A stretch of DNA of 62,660 nt from Gracilaria domingensis (GCA_022539475.1 VCMS01000200.1:1-62660), one strand, 5' to 3'. Shown: positions 31,264-42,061, counted from the first letter of the stretch. Notes: a model not told the origin generated them from the letters alone. Made by a program: numbers and translations.

Positions 31264-32766
31264 ATGACTTTGTACAACTTTGCTCTAACAGCTCTGCTTC
31301 TATTCACGGCGGCACTCGCCGCCGACCCCTCCTTCCGCGACGTCACAGTAGCAGCCGGCATCAATCTGCGCTCCGGAAAGGTCAAGAAGTACGGCGGTCC
31401 CTCCGTCATCGATCTTGATCGGGATGGTCTCCCCGACCTGCTCTTCTGTCACCACGACTCCACCTTCACCGAGATGTACTTCAACAACGGCGACGGCACC
31501 TTCACCAAGCCGCACTGGGGCATCTTCCACGACTCGCACGGCTTCTCCGCCTTCCCCGTGTCGCCCTGGCACAAGAACATGCGCTTCACGCTGTCGGTGG
31601 GCGGCAACTTTGGCCTCAACCCGGCACACCCGCTCATGTTCGAGGTCAACCCGTACAACCGCTCCATCACCGAGGTCACGCAGCAGGCCGCCATCACGGA
31701 GCGCGGCGGACGCGGTAGAACCGCCGTGTACCTCGACCTGTCCATGGGCGCACACCCGTACTGGCCCGACGCGATCTACACCAACGCATGGGCGATGGAA
31801 GGCAAGCATCAGTTTGCGTACGAGAACGTGGGCCACATGAAGTTTGCGCTGCGCACGTTGAACGGCGGCTTCGAATGGACGAGGAACCCGCTCGCCGTCG
31901 TGACCGATATCGAGAACGACGGCGTGATGGAGGTGCTGAGCTACTACTTCTTCACGGTGTGGAAGCTGGTGTCGCCGTTCAACATGGTGGACGTGTCGAG
32001 CGCGGTGCTGCCGCCAAACATGGCGCGCGAGGGCGTGGTGTCCGTGGCCGAGATCGACTTTGACGGCGACGGCGACTTTGACCTGTACCTGGCGCGAGAC
32101 CGAATCGGCTTCTGGATGCCCGACACGGTGTACCACGACATTCTGCTGGAAAACCGCGACGGGCGCTACTTTGACGTGAGCGAGCAGGCGCGCATTCCGC
32201 GCGGCACGCACTCGCGCGGCGTGACGACGGGCGACTTTGACAACGACGGGCTGATGGATCTGCACGTGTCGCAGTACCGGGGCGATGATATCGTGCTGCT
32301 CAACAACGGCAACGGCTCATTCCGACGCGTGGACGGCCTCACGTCGCACGCGGCGGACACGCGCGGCGATATGGCGGCGGCGGTGGATTACGATATGGAC
32401 GGCAAGGTGGACCTGATCATGAGCGAGGGCGACCACGACGACGTGGCGGTTGGCGGCACTTATCATGTGCTCCACAACGTGATGGAGAGCAGCGGCAACT
32501 ATGTGCACGTGCGGGTGGGCAATCCGTCGGATCGGAGCTGCACGCCGCTGAACGCGGTGGTGACGGTGCGGGCGGGCGCGCTGAGCATGGTGAGACGGGT
32601 TGGATCTCCGGGAACTTCGGTGTCACATTCGTACATGGAGACGCTGCACTTTGGACTGGGTGGACGCAACGTGGTGGATTCTATCTCGGTGCGATACACA
32701 AATGGAAAGGTTGAGAGCGTTGACAACGTGCGCGCGGGGCGGACTGCGGTGGTGGGCGTGTTGTAA
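31264..32766 (+). CDS. Secreted FG-GAP/VCBS + ASPIC/UnbV protein, copy 2
   Basis: 500 residues, single exon, the same length as copy 1. The signal peptide is different (MTLYNFALTALLLFTAALAA), but from ADPSFRDV onward the proteins are almost the same. I count four differences: Ile/Thr near residue 135, Ser/Ala near 245, Asn/Asp in one calcium loop (DFDNDGLMD here), Val/Ala near the end. Domain order is as in copy 1. ATG at 31264 is preferred because it mirrors the copy 1 start. TATA box 130 bp upstream, AATAAA at 32790 shortly after the TAA stop. The two genes are divergent. Confidence 0.93.
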   Translation: MTLYNFALTALLLFTAALAADPSFRDVTVAAGINLRSGKVKKYGGPSVIDLDRDGLPDLLFCHHDSTFTEMYFNNGDGTFTKPHWGIFHDSHGFSAFPVSPWHKNMRFTLSVGGNFGLNPAHPLMFEVNPYNRSITEVTQQAAITERGGRGRTAVYLDLSMGAHPYWPDAIYTNAWAMEGKHQFAYENVGHMKFALRTLNGGFEWTRNPLAVVTDIENDGVMEVLSYYFFTVWKLVSPFNMVDVSSAVLPPNMAREGVVSVAEIDFDGDGDFDLYLARDRIGFWMPDTVYHDILLENRDGRYFDVSEQARIPRGTHSRGVTTGDFDNDGLMDLHVSQYRGDDIVLLNNGNGSFRRVDGLTSHAADTRGDMAAAVDYDMDGKVDLIMSEGDHDDVAVGGTYHVLHNVMESSGNYVHVRVGNPSDRSCTPLNAVVTVRAGALSMVRRVGSPGTSVSHSYMETLHFGLGGRNVVDSISVRYTNGKVESVDNVRAGRTAVVGVL

Positions 32767-34906
32767 GGGCTTGTGTGGCGTTGTATGTAAATAAAAGAAT
32801 GTAGTACATGTTGTCGACCGGCGTGCATGTGAACAAGCTGAGGTGTGCGGCGCGCGTGTGTCGGCGGCGAACACTCACGCACGCACGGACGTGTGATGGT
32901 GCTCGAAGGAGGCGGTGGTGCAGCGAGATTTTTGGGTACGATTTGTCTGCGTGCGCTCTGGCTCTTGGTGCTGCGGCGGAGGGGTGCGGTGAGCTTGGCG
33001 ACGGCGCGACGGGTGGAAGCAGAAAGGTTTTCCAACATTCGGCGAGGCGACGGCCGCGCGTCCAATTGAGGGCGCGGGCGGCGGCGCGGACATGTTGTTG
33101 ACGGCAGCGCGCTGCGCGGCGGCGCGCGCGAAGCAAGCAAGCGCGCGCACAGCTCTCGCGAGAGCTCGCGCGGCGCGCGCGCGGATATTGTTTGAGATTT
33201 TTCTCGACCCCCCCCCACCCCCCCCCCGTCGTGGACCCAACGCGCGCGCGCTGTAACGGAAGGTGGGACGCGACGCGCGAGACACTGGAGCTGACGGGTT
33301 GTCCTCCTGGGAAGATGAATTCAGGATGCAGCGCCCACGCGGGTGCGGTACGAACGCGCGGCGCGCCATAGGCGGCGCGGCGTATGAGCGGCGGCGCGAG
33401 TTGATAGGACTGTGGGTGGAATCGTATGACGAAGCAAATGACAGAGGCGGAGCGACTGGCGGAGCGCGCGCGCGCCGCGCGGCTGTCGCCGCGCTGCCGC
33501 CGCTGTGTGGCGCGTTATGAGCGGCGGCCGAACGGCGGCTGCGGCCGCGGCTGGAACGGTGCGGGGTTGTCTCTGGATGGACGTGGGCGCTTTCGCATGC
33601 GAGGCGTTGGACGCAAGCTGCCCGCCGCAGGTGGCGGCGCACATGAGTTTGTGCGCGCGCTGCGCGCGCAATATGCACCGTCGGGGCCGCGCGCCAGTCA
33701 TACACAAGCGCGCGCGAAGAAACGCAGCGCGTCGAACGCTTCCGTTTCTCGCTGCGTCGCGGTTAGTGGCGGCGCGCGTATCAAAAGAGATGCCGCCGCT
33801 CGCGCGAGCAGAAGAGGAATCATGGCTCGTTGCTGGCGCGCCATTCGCCGCCGCGTGGCAACGCTGTCAACCGCGCGCGCGTTCGCCCCACTTTGCAGTC
33901 GCGCGCGCCCTTCGCTCACCCGCCCTCGCCGCTGCGGAGGTGCGCAGCGCGACGCCCGCGCGCCGCGGCGCGCGCCGCCGCGCTGCTCCGCCGCGCGCGC
34001 GCGCGCCGGCCCGCCGCCGCCGCCGCGTTCCCAAATCGGCGCGCCGGCGCCCTGCCGCCCGCGCGCGCCGCACGTGTCGCGCCGCGCGCGCCGCGCAGCC
34101 GCCGTCGAGCGCGGCGCAAAGCGCCGCGCCCGCCTCCCGCCGCCCCCGGCGCCGCGGAGGCGCCGCCAACGCGCGCTGCTGCGCGCGCGCGCCGACAGCC
34201 TGTTGGGCGCGCGCTCCGATCGCGCGGCTAACCGCTCTGCGCCGCGCGCGCCGCCGGAAAGCGCGCGCGCGCGCGCGGCGCGCAGAGCGGCTCGGCGCGT
34301 GCACCGCGCCGGCGGCGCGCAGCGCTCGCAACCGTCGGGCCGTTGCAACCGCCGCGCGTGCAAGCCGCGTCGTTTTCTTTTTTTCTTTGCGTTTTGCGCT
34401 CCCGCCGCTGTAAACAAGCCAACGGCGCGCAACGCGCGCAGCAGCGCGCGCCGCGCGTCCCGCCGGCGCTGTTTGCTGCCGCCGCCGCCAACCGCCCGCC
34501 CCGCCCGATCCGCGCGCGCGCGCCGTCGCAACGTGCGCCGCCTCCGAGCCACCCCCCCGACCCCCGCCTCGCCCGCCTCGCCCGCCCCCCCCTCCCCGCG
34601 CGCCGCCCCCTCCGCACCGTTCCCCCTCCCGCGCGGCGCTCCGTCAGCAGCAAAGGCGCGGCGGCGGCGCGCGGCCGCGGCGGCCGCGAGCGCGGCGCGT
34701 GCGCGCGCCGCGCTCGCTGCGCGCGGCGTGCGCCACGTCGCACGGCGCGTGCGCGCGTGCCGCGCGCGCGCGCGCCGTCGGCGCGCCGCGCCGCTATAAA
34801 GCGCGCCGCGCGCAGCTCGGCTGCGCTTGCCGCGCCGCTCATCGCCGCCCGCCCGCGCAGCGCGCCCTCAGCACGCACGCACACGCCGCACCCGCCGCCG
34901 CGCACC
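32767..34906. promoter_or_regulatory. GC-alternating tract and promoter of ASPIC gene 3
   Basis: After the gene 2 3' end the sequence becomes extremely rich in alternating GCGCGC, especially 33080-33200 and 33900-34800, with a C-run at 33208-33231. Long open frames here are products of composition (Arg/Ala/Pro only) and show no domain. A TATA box TATAAA stands at 34795-34800, 107 bp before the ASPIC 3 start. Alternating purine-pyrimidine of this length can adopt Z-DNA. Confidence 0.6.
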
Positions 34907-34954
34907 ATGCCCGCACCCGCCCTGCGCCTGCGCGCGCTCTGCGCGCTGCTGCTG

Positions 34955-34986
<32 letters not shown>

Positions 34987-36445
34987 GGCGGGCGTGACGC
35001 CCAAGTTCCGCGACGTGACGGTGGCGGCGGGCATCAACCTCAGCTCGGGCAAGGTCAAGAAGTACGGGTCGCCGGCCGTGGTCGACCTGGACCGCGACGG
35101 GCTGCCCGACCTGCTGTTCTGCCACCACGACTCCACCTTCACCGAGCTGTACTTCAACCTGGGCAACGGCCGCTTCGGCAAGCCGCGCTGGGGCATCTTC
35201 CACGACTCGCACGGCTTCGCGCCCTTCCCCGTGTCGCCGTGGCACCGCACCATGCGCTTCACGCTGTCGGTGGGCGGCAACTTTGGCAACAACCCGGCGC
35301 ACCCGCTCATGTTCGAGGTCAACCCGTACGACCGCTCCATCCGCGAGGTCACCGAGCAGGCCGCCATCACCGAGCGCGGCGGCCGCGGCCGCACCGCCGT
35401 GTACCTCGACCTGTCCATGGGCGCGCACCCGTACTGGCCGGACGTCATCTACACCAACGCGTGGGCCATCGAGGGCACGCACCAGTTTGCGTACGAGAAC
35501 GTGGGCCGGATGAAGTTCGCGCTGCGCACGCTGCGGGGCGGCTTCGAGTGGACGCGCAACGAGTTTGCGTCCGTCACCGACGTGGACAACGACGGCGTCA
35601 TGGAGGTGCTCAGCTTCCAAAAGTTCAGCGTGTGGAAGATCGTCGCGCCGTTCAACATGGCCGACATCTCGGAGCGCGTGCTGCCCAACGGCATGGCGCG
35701 CGACGGCGTGGCCGCCGTCGCCGAGATCGACTTTGACGGCGACGGCGACTTTGACCTGTACCTGGCGCGCGCGCGCGTGGCCTCGTGGCTGCCGGACGTG
35801 GTGTACCACGACATGCTGCTCGAGAACCGCAACGGGCGCTACGTGGACGTCAGCGTGCAGGCGCGCATTCCGCGCGGCACGCAGTCGCGCGGCGTCACGT
35901 CGGGCGACTTTAACAACGACGGCTGGGTCGACCTGCACGTGTCGCAGTACCAGGGCACCGACTACCTGCTGCTCAACAACGGCGACGGCACGTTCGCGCG
36001 CAAGGACTGGCTCACGTGGCACGCGCCGGACACGCGCGGCGACATGGCGGTGGGCGTCGACTACGACATGGACGGCCGCGTCGACCTGGTGATGAGCGAG
36101 GGCGAGCACAACCAGGTGCCGCTGGGCGGCTACTTCCGCGTGCTCAGGAACGAGGTGCAGGGCGGCGGCCACTACATCCACGTGCGCGTGGCAAACCCGT
36201 CCGACCGCAGCTGCACGCCGCTCAACGCGGTGGTGGTGGTCAAGGCGGGCAGCCTCACCGTCACGCGCCGCGTCGGCTCGCCCGGCACGTCCGTGTCCGT
36301 GTCGTACATGGAGACGCTGCACTTTGGGCTGGGCGCGCGCGCGCGCGCCGACTCGGTCACCGTGCGCTACACCAACGGCGTGGTGGAGGAGGTGCGCAAC
36401 GTCGCGAGCGGGCGCACCGTGCTGGTGGGCGTGCTCAGTCCGTAA
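34907..36445 (+). CDS. Secreted FG-GAP/VCBS + ASPIC/UnbV protein, copy 3
   Basis: A 512-residue, single-exon protein of the same family as copies 1 and 2 but clearly diverged. The signal peptide is MPAPALRLRALCALLLAA followed by a run of about ten more Ala encoded by GCC repeats. The calcium loops DLDRDGLPDLL, DFDGDGDFDLYL, DFNNDGWVDLHVS and DYDMDGRVDLVMS are kept, as is the ASPIC ending (SYMETLHFGLGARARADSVT). ATG at 34907 follows a TATA box by 107 bp and opens straight into the signal peptide, so I chose it over in-frame upstream codons in the GC tract. Codon use is nearly all G/C at third positions, unlike copies 1 and 2. Stop TAA. Confidence 0.92.
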
Positions 36446-37128
36446 CGCGTCATCGGCGCTGCTGTTGTTCATATTTTTTTCTTTTTTTCGGTTCTTGCGC
36501 GCTGTATATAAAAGAGTTGCTACCAGCACACCGAGTGCTCACGTCGGTCTGTTGATCTGCTGATCGGCAACGTGATCGCGTCGTGCTGGCGCGCACTGCG
36601 CTCAGCGCTCAGCGCTCAGCGCCTGTGTAGTACTGAATGAGCGTTTGATCTGCGCGCGTCCCTAACTGCTCTTCGCTGCTTGGGAGACAGCAAGCAATCA
36701 AAACAGTTTGATTTGGATAAAAAGTGTTTTGCATGTGCGGATGAACGTGAAAGAGTGGAAAGAATTATTTATGAAATCATCCACAGCTCATTTTCGTTCT
36801 GAACAATGAGCAAAGCTTCTCATATTAGTTTTGATTACAAATTCCTTCATAATTCTCCTTTTCAACGCATAGATAGATCCTCATAACTGCTGCAGCGTCT
36901 TTGTCATAAATTCCTGTTATACCCCTAGTTTACACTCAACAGCTTATGAAAACTCTCAAGGTACATTCATTCTATTCGCTTCCAATTTCTAGTTCAATTT
37001 TGTCTATAGTTGACTGGAGATGTGAGTTACTACAGGGTAGACTAAGTGTAGTGCTGTCAGCTACAGCAGGCAGTCACAGACAGTCACGATAACACCTCCG
37101 CAGTGCCAGCTTGTGAGCCACATGCACT
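36446..37128. other. Intergenic with an orphan TATA box
   Basis: A strong TATATAAAAG stands at 36505-36514 on plus, but no convincing open frame follows. At 36598-36622 the unit GCTCAGC is repeated in tandem. The rest is AT-rich and featureless. Confidence 0.5.
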
Positions 37129-37220
37129 GGAGCGGCCATAGCTCAGTCGGTAACCACCTTCGTGTGCTTTTTGTGTGAGCTCGGGGTCCTGGGGTCGAAC
37201 CCCAGCTCTGCTTTGCTCCC
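37129..37220 (+). ncRNA. tRNA-like pol III transcription unit (tRNA relic or tRNA-derived RNA)
   Basis: There is an exact A-box (TAGCTCAGTCGG, 37139-37150) and a good B-box in a closed T-arm (CTGGG, loop GTCGAAC, CCCAG; about 37189-37205). The ends GGAGC and GCTCC can pair. However, the interval between D-arm and T-arm is about 8 nt longer than in a standard tRNA and I cannot fold a convincing anticodon arm, so no amino acid is assigned. It may be an intron-bearing or unusual tRNA gene, or a tRNA-derived SINE head. Confidence 0.45.
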
Positions 37221-37245
37221 CTCGAGGTAAACCACACTAAGCTAG

Positions 37246-37253
37246 TATAAATA
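37246..37253 (+). promoter_or_regulatory. TATA box of the zinc-finger gene
   Basis: TATAAATA, 116 bp before the ATG at 37369 and only about 26 bp after the tRNA-like unit. Confidence 0.65.
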
Positions 37254-37368
37254 TATTTCCATCGCAAGCGCTTGCATACCGCTTCTTATCCAGCTAGTCT
37301 TCTCTACATCTTTGCAAACAAGAGAAACATACTCACAAAAGAGAAATATACGCAGTACTTATAGAACA

Positions 37369-37992
37369 ATGAGTTCTCGCAAGAACGGTTCTTCTTCTGG
37401 TGGTGGGGGAGGAAATAGGGGTAATCCGTCCCCAAATAAGATGGAATTGCAGTACATTCTAAACCAGCAAACATCGTCGGGCTCTGCATCGGCGAACCAA
37501 GGCCGAAATCCTGGGTCTAGAAGTTCTAGAAAGACTGAAAGCTCCAAAAAGAGTGGAAGCTCGAAAAGAAGAGGCGGTTCCACTTCCCATCCCCATGCGT
37601 CTGAGCACGAAATTCAACCGAATGTGGTCCAAAGTCAGCAGGTCAGCGCTCCGGCAGGCAGCTCTGGCGCCTATGGTGCGGGTGCCAGTGCGAGTGGCAT
37701 GGTTCCGCTTGACAGTCCGTTTGCAAGACAGCCATGCCCTAAATGCAACGCCTTGATCACTCAGAAGCATATGCATCGCCATCTGAGCAAGTGCGGAGAG
37801 TATACTTGTGATCATCCAGGCTGCTCATACAAAGCAAACATGACTTCTAAGTTGAATACTCATAAGAGAGTGCATAGGAAAGACTTTGTTTGCATGTTGT
37901 GTGGGGCAAAGTTCAACCGAAAGAATTTGTTGACCAAACACCAGAGAGAGTCCTGTCCCCAAAGAATTAGTTTGGAAGACAGCCGGCAATGA
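37369..37992 (+). CDS. C2H2 zinc-finger protein
   Basis: A 207-residue, single-exon protein. Residues 1-120 are low complexity (Gly/Ser-rich, then Lys/Ser/Arg and Ala/Gly/Ser stretches), probably disordered. Residues 122-197 carry zinc-finger motifs: CPKCNALITQKHMHRHLSKC, then CDHPGCSYKANMTSKLNTHK with RVH, and CMLCGAKFNRKNLLTKHQRE. The last two are classical C2H2 fingers, which suggests nucleic-acid binding in the nucleus; the first is variant. The frame is intact from ATG (TATA box 116 bp upstream) to TGA, with AATAAA at 38051. No orthologue recognised. Confidence 0.85.
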   Translation: MSSRKNGSSSGGGGGNRGNPSPNKMELQYILNQQTSSGSASANQGRNPGSRSSRKTESSKKSGSSKRRGGSTSHPHASEHEIQPNVVQSQQVSAPAGSSGAYGAGASASGMVPLDSPFARQPCPKCNALITQKHMHRHLSKCGEYTCDHPGCSYKANMTSKLNTHKRVHRKDFVCMLCGAKFNRKNLLTKHQRESCPQRISLEDSRQ

Positions 37993-38755
37993 CCAGAGAA
38001 TAAGAGTTGTCGAAACGTCTCGTAGGAAGCATATGTAGTGTAGAAAAAAATAATAAACAACTGTAAATTGAATTCGTTTTCCGGGAATCTGTGCTTGTCT
38101 GATACTCTTGTAAAACGAAAGGACATTTGGAATCTCCGGGAACCAGGAAGCTGATTTATTTGGAATGGAAAATTGTGGCGGAAAGATCAATCTTTCAGCC
38201 GCGGAGAGTATGTGCTTTGCACAGCCGTGGCTCTGTCTTTGGGTGCAACTCCTTCGTCATGTCTTTGCTCTGGTGCTCCAGTCTTTGACAATCATCGGAT
38301 CTTCACACCCAGATTTAGCTTTTAAGCACCTGCCTCATCTACCTTGGGCGCAGTGATCGCGCCATCGTTTGCAGTGGCACATGCGAATTCAGCACGGTGT
38401 AAGATTGGAATTGGAATGAACAATTTTGGATTCGCATTTATTGCTTTTCGAAACGTTCATTTACTAAACGCCTTAATCCAATTGTATTTATGATATGTAT
38501 TATGCCCAAGCTTAAGATAACGTAGATGCATATCTACACTATCTCGAATGAGCAAAGCAATCAACGTCTACAAGACTATGCCATTTCAAAAGTTCCATTC
38601 CACTTCATGCAAAACAGAACTTGTAAAATCCACACAATCGCACGCGAACCGCCAAAGCCAGAAACGCCTCTTCAAATCTACTGTTGTATCTCGCAGCAAA
38701 CGCAGTGAAAACCAATCTGTCAGAGTTTGATTTCACAATCTTCCCTCTCACATAT
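37993..38755. other. Intergenic, convergent
   Basis: 3' side of the zinc-finger gene (plus) and of the EGF-like gene (minus). I see no gene. Confidence 0.5.
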
Positions 38756-39300
38756 CTAGCTAGGACTGTTGATTTCGTGGATTCTTTCCTCACATCCTAC
38801 CATCTCACAGTATCTGCTCATCATCATCGGTCGACCCTCGTGCTTAACGATATGTCCAGCCGTTGCACAGCTGCTCTTGTCGTCACACAGAACTGCCGCC
38901 ATTCTGTGCTCCCGATATATCATTTCCTCCGGCTTTAGGCTTGACAGGTGGTGAGCTGATATGCACACACCGTCCTCGAAAAAATCTTTCCTAGAAACAC
39001 ATCGGAAGGAGCCAACTGTCACCAAGCAGATCCCATTTAGACCGCAATCCGCATTGTTAATACATTCCTTACTTTCGCCGTTTTCCTTGCTTCCGAACGG
39101 AAACTCATCCTCATTCCCTGCGGAATCTGAAATACAAAATTTGTCATCGCCTCCAATACAGCTTTCGCCCACATCGCAGTCAAAAACAGAAGAGCAATTC
39201 GCGTCCAGCGGCGTACAAACGCAAAAATCTGCACCAGAGCAGCCCACATTTTTGCCGTCAAACAGTGCCCCCCCCGTCTTGCACAGACGATCACCGCCAC
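38756..39300 (-). CDS. Cysteine-rich EGF-like protein, 5' end unresolved
   Basis: The frame encodes repeated Cys motifs (CSGADFCVCTPLDANCSS, CDVGESCIGG) and an EGF-like unit (CINNADCGLNGICL...SFRC), so an extracellular, disulfide-bonded protein is likely. About 60 more residues follow and stop at 38756. At the 5' side the pattern can be followed to CGGDRLCKTGGALFDG at about 39300, where a run of eight G causes ambiguity and an in-frame TAA precedes. A possible first exon (MVVLAFT, then GTGAGG donor) lies at about 39350. Intron, frameshift or pseudogene all remain possible. Confidence 0.5.
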
Positions 39301-39722
39301 ATTAGAAAGCATCAGTCTTTCCTCACGTGAAAGCGAGGACGACCATAACAGGCAACTGCTGTCACGGTGACATTTGATACAGTTTGAAAACGACAATAGC
39401 GAAGGAATCTACGGATTAGTGAAAGTAATACCCCATGCAGTATTGTGTCGCACATATAGGCCAAACAGGTGTTTCTGAATTCCTTCTTGAGGCCCTTCTA
39501 GGGACATTTTCTGCATTAGCATATCTCTCGCACATCAAGAATGTGGCAGGGGTATCTAACGCATATCTTGGGGAGGCAAATCAGCGCTTTGAGAAGAAAT
39601 CTTCTCAAGCAAAAAGGGCGCAAAGCTCCTTTGCTCAAATGCTTAAAATGTCTTTTTTGGTTGAAAAAAGAAAACAAGAATCGAACTTTTTATCTTTGTA
39701 AAATAGGTTTTTTTAAGTTAGA

Positions 39723-39769
39723 TAAATAAACCGTGAATGCTTTGTTACAGAACATTCACAGTTTATTTA
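39723..39769. repeat. 17-bp stem hairpin
   Basis: Arms 39723-39739 and 39753-39769 pair at 16 of 17 positions around a 13-nt loop. Confidence 0.75.
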
Positions 39770-40311
39770 GCAGCATAGCTGCTGCATTTGCATGGTACTG
39801 TAGTTACCTTCAGAAAAAACTGTGGCATTCTTCTCCGAAAGTCTGGGAGCTTTGGAGAGAAAACTAAAATCTTCACATGTTTGGTGTATGAAGTTTTAAC
39901 TCTGAAAATAAAGTCTTTGTCGTTTTTCGAGAAACAGTAGGAAAACAATCTACATTACCAAAAAGCGGAAGAAAATGTTGAAAGAAATGTCTTGGTTTAC
40001 GTTTCTAAACTCGCAGACACTGTAGCGACGATACTGTAGAACGAATATACTATCTAAAATAATAAACTCTTGTGGATTGTGGACTGTCAGGTGCAGGCAT
40101 ATGTGACATCATTCTGATGTCAGATTGCTGTATGCTTTTGGTACTGCACGCAGTCTCGTAATTGATATACCTTGTTTGATTGATAACGCGAGAGACGTTA
40201 TTGATAGAGCCCCTGCATGTGTAGGCTCGATGGGGAGGTGCCGGTTTGGCAGGTTTACGGTGCTTCGTTTTATTAAGTAGGGACGAGTAGTTACTGCTGA
40301 TGCTCTGGATC

Positions 40312-40327
40312 ATCATCATCATCATCA
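40312..40327 (+). repeat. ATC microsatellite
   Basis: Five CATs in a row at 40312-40327. Confidence 0.8.
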
Positions 40328-40384
40328 AAAGTAAACTATTTTGTCTACATCGACTTCTTCGTCAAACAGCCTCAACAGAGAGGC

Positions 40385-40480
40385 CGTACTTGACTTCGCA
40401 CACAGCACCTCCGGGGGCCGCCACTGCGAGTAGGTAACAGTCGAAGCACAGCCCCGTAACGGGCCGGTTCGCCGATTGTC
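40385..40480 (+). repeat. Repeat related to the copia-1 insertion
   Basis: CACAGCACCTCCGGGGGCCG and, about 45 bp on, CACAGCCCCGTAACGGGCCG. Both resemble units on minus at 23265-23375. Two copies of the same arm-plus-hairpin unit at two loci indicate a dispersed family. Confidence 0.5.
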
Positions 40481-40819
40481 AGCCTGCATGATCGTCTTCA
40501 GCAATCCTTACGGACAGCTTACCGACGATCAATACAGTTGTGTGAACAACTCTCTGTCAGATAATAGAGCAAAACTTACGAAAATGTCATGGTCTTTAAA
40601 AAGAAAAAGTAGATTTTAGAAACCATGGATTAGTAATAGCAAAGGTCCTACTAACAAACGGGCAGAGCTAAAGTTGAGCTAATCGAGCACTTTGCTCAAA
40701 GTAAAACATATTTTAAAGCAGCAAAAAGCTGGTTTCAGGTAGTCTGAACCTTACCGCTTATAATTAGAACAAGTCATATTTCTTCACAAACAATACCATT
40801 AGACAATAAAAAAATTTTA

Positions 40820-40850
40820 AAAAATGCGCCGTGTCACACGGCGCATTTTT
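40820..40850. repeat. Perfect 14-bp hairpin with A/T flanks
   Basis: Arms AAAAATGCGCCGTG and CACGGCGCATTTTT around the loop TCA. It looks like a bacterial intrinsic terminator but lies in a gene-free eukaryotic stretch. Confidence 0.8.
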
Positions 40851-41438
40851 ATTCGATTTTGAAGCACTCCCTTACATTAGATCAAGTAATGCTAACAAAT
40901 TAAAATTCAGCAAGAAAAACCTTCTGTCATCACATGATTTTGGAAACAATGCCTATACATATCCTAAATGGTAGGTTATCAGCATCCTTTGAAAAGCTTT
41001 GTCATCACTTCTCCCAAAACTTTGGTACTAACTAAAATAGGATTCTAAAAGCAAAGACAAAAATATTCTTTAAAACTTTGAGATTTTTTGAACATTCGTC
41101 TAAAGTACTGTTTGTTTAAAATAAGTATTGTTTTCCAAAGAATGTCTAGTTCTCGAAAAATTTTAAACCAACTAATTTCTTATTGGCGTCATTCAAGCAA
41201 AAGTTCTTTACTTTTAAAAGGTCATATATAGAACAATAGATTCTAACACTCTTTCCAACGAATAGAACTCACAGGTAAATCAAAGCGTTAAAAATGTAAC
41301 GTCCTGCTTTATGAAAAGACGTATAACTCTTGCCCAACTTTGGATACTATTCATTACATTTTATTCGTAATTCGTTATAGCTCGCTCTTAAAAGCACTGA
41401 TTAAAGTACTATTAGAATATAGTGTAACGAATTCAGAT

Positions 41439-42061
41439 CAGGGCTGCTCACAATATTATTGCAATATATTGCTCTACAGAACGCAATATCCAATATTGGC
41501 TATCAAACTAATTTTTGCGCAATAAATATTGCAAAATAAAAACTTATCTGCAATATTACTGCAATAATATCAGACAGTAGCAATAAGTTGTCAATTGAAC
41601 TCATGCTTTAAGAATATGTTTATGGCTCAGCTCCTTGAAAAGTCAAGAACATGTCACAATGCTCGTAATCTGTTTTGAATTTACTTTTTGCTTGAAACGA
41701 AAGTATAAGGTCTGAAAACAAGCAAACGTTCAAAAGCGTTTCATTTGAATTGTGATTTGTACTGTTTTGTTTATTTTTTGAAGCCATATATCACTTTGCA
41801 GAAAATTCAAACGTACGGTGTATCTAAATTTATTCTTTACAACATGTGTAAGGTTAGCACTAAAAGTAGACCAACCAATGCTAGTGACATGTTTTCAATC
41901 AAGACGCAATAATCTAGCAATATCTTCTTAGTCCTACAATGATAATTGCAGTAACAAGAAGACTGCAATAAAAATTGCAATATGCTCAGGAACATGCAAT
42001 AATGCATTGATATTGCTTATTGCAATATATTGCAATTGCAATTTATTGCTGAGGACCCCTG
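41439..42061. mobile_element. hAT-type MITE A
   Basis: 623 bp, with terminal inverted repeats CAGGGCTGCTCA and TGAGGACCCCTG (10 of 12 complementary). It is flanked by an exact 8-bp target duplication ATTCAGAT (41431-41438 and 42062-42069), the hAT hallmark. Both subterminal regions are packed with GCAATATATTGC-type short palindromes. No coding capacity. Confidence 0.88.

Larger units (their letters stand above)
39301..41430. other. AT-rich intergenic region with hairpins
   Basis: No gene is supported. It contains two strong hairpins (listed separately), an ATC microsatellite, and at 40385-40480 a repeat related to the copia-1 insertion. Confidence 0.5.

Noticed and set aside
33426..34799. 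Long Arg/Ala/Pro frames in the GC-alternating tract
   Set aside because: Open only because of composition; no domain, and they overlap each other on both strands.
37129..37220. Standard tRNA gene with an assigned amino acid
   Set aside because: D-arm to T-arm distance is too long and no anticodon arm folds; kept as tRNA-like only.
40820..40850. Intrinsic bacterial terminator
   Set aside because: Shape fits, but there is no gene upstream on either strand and the context is eukaryotic.
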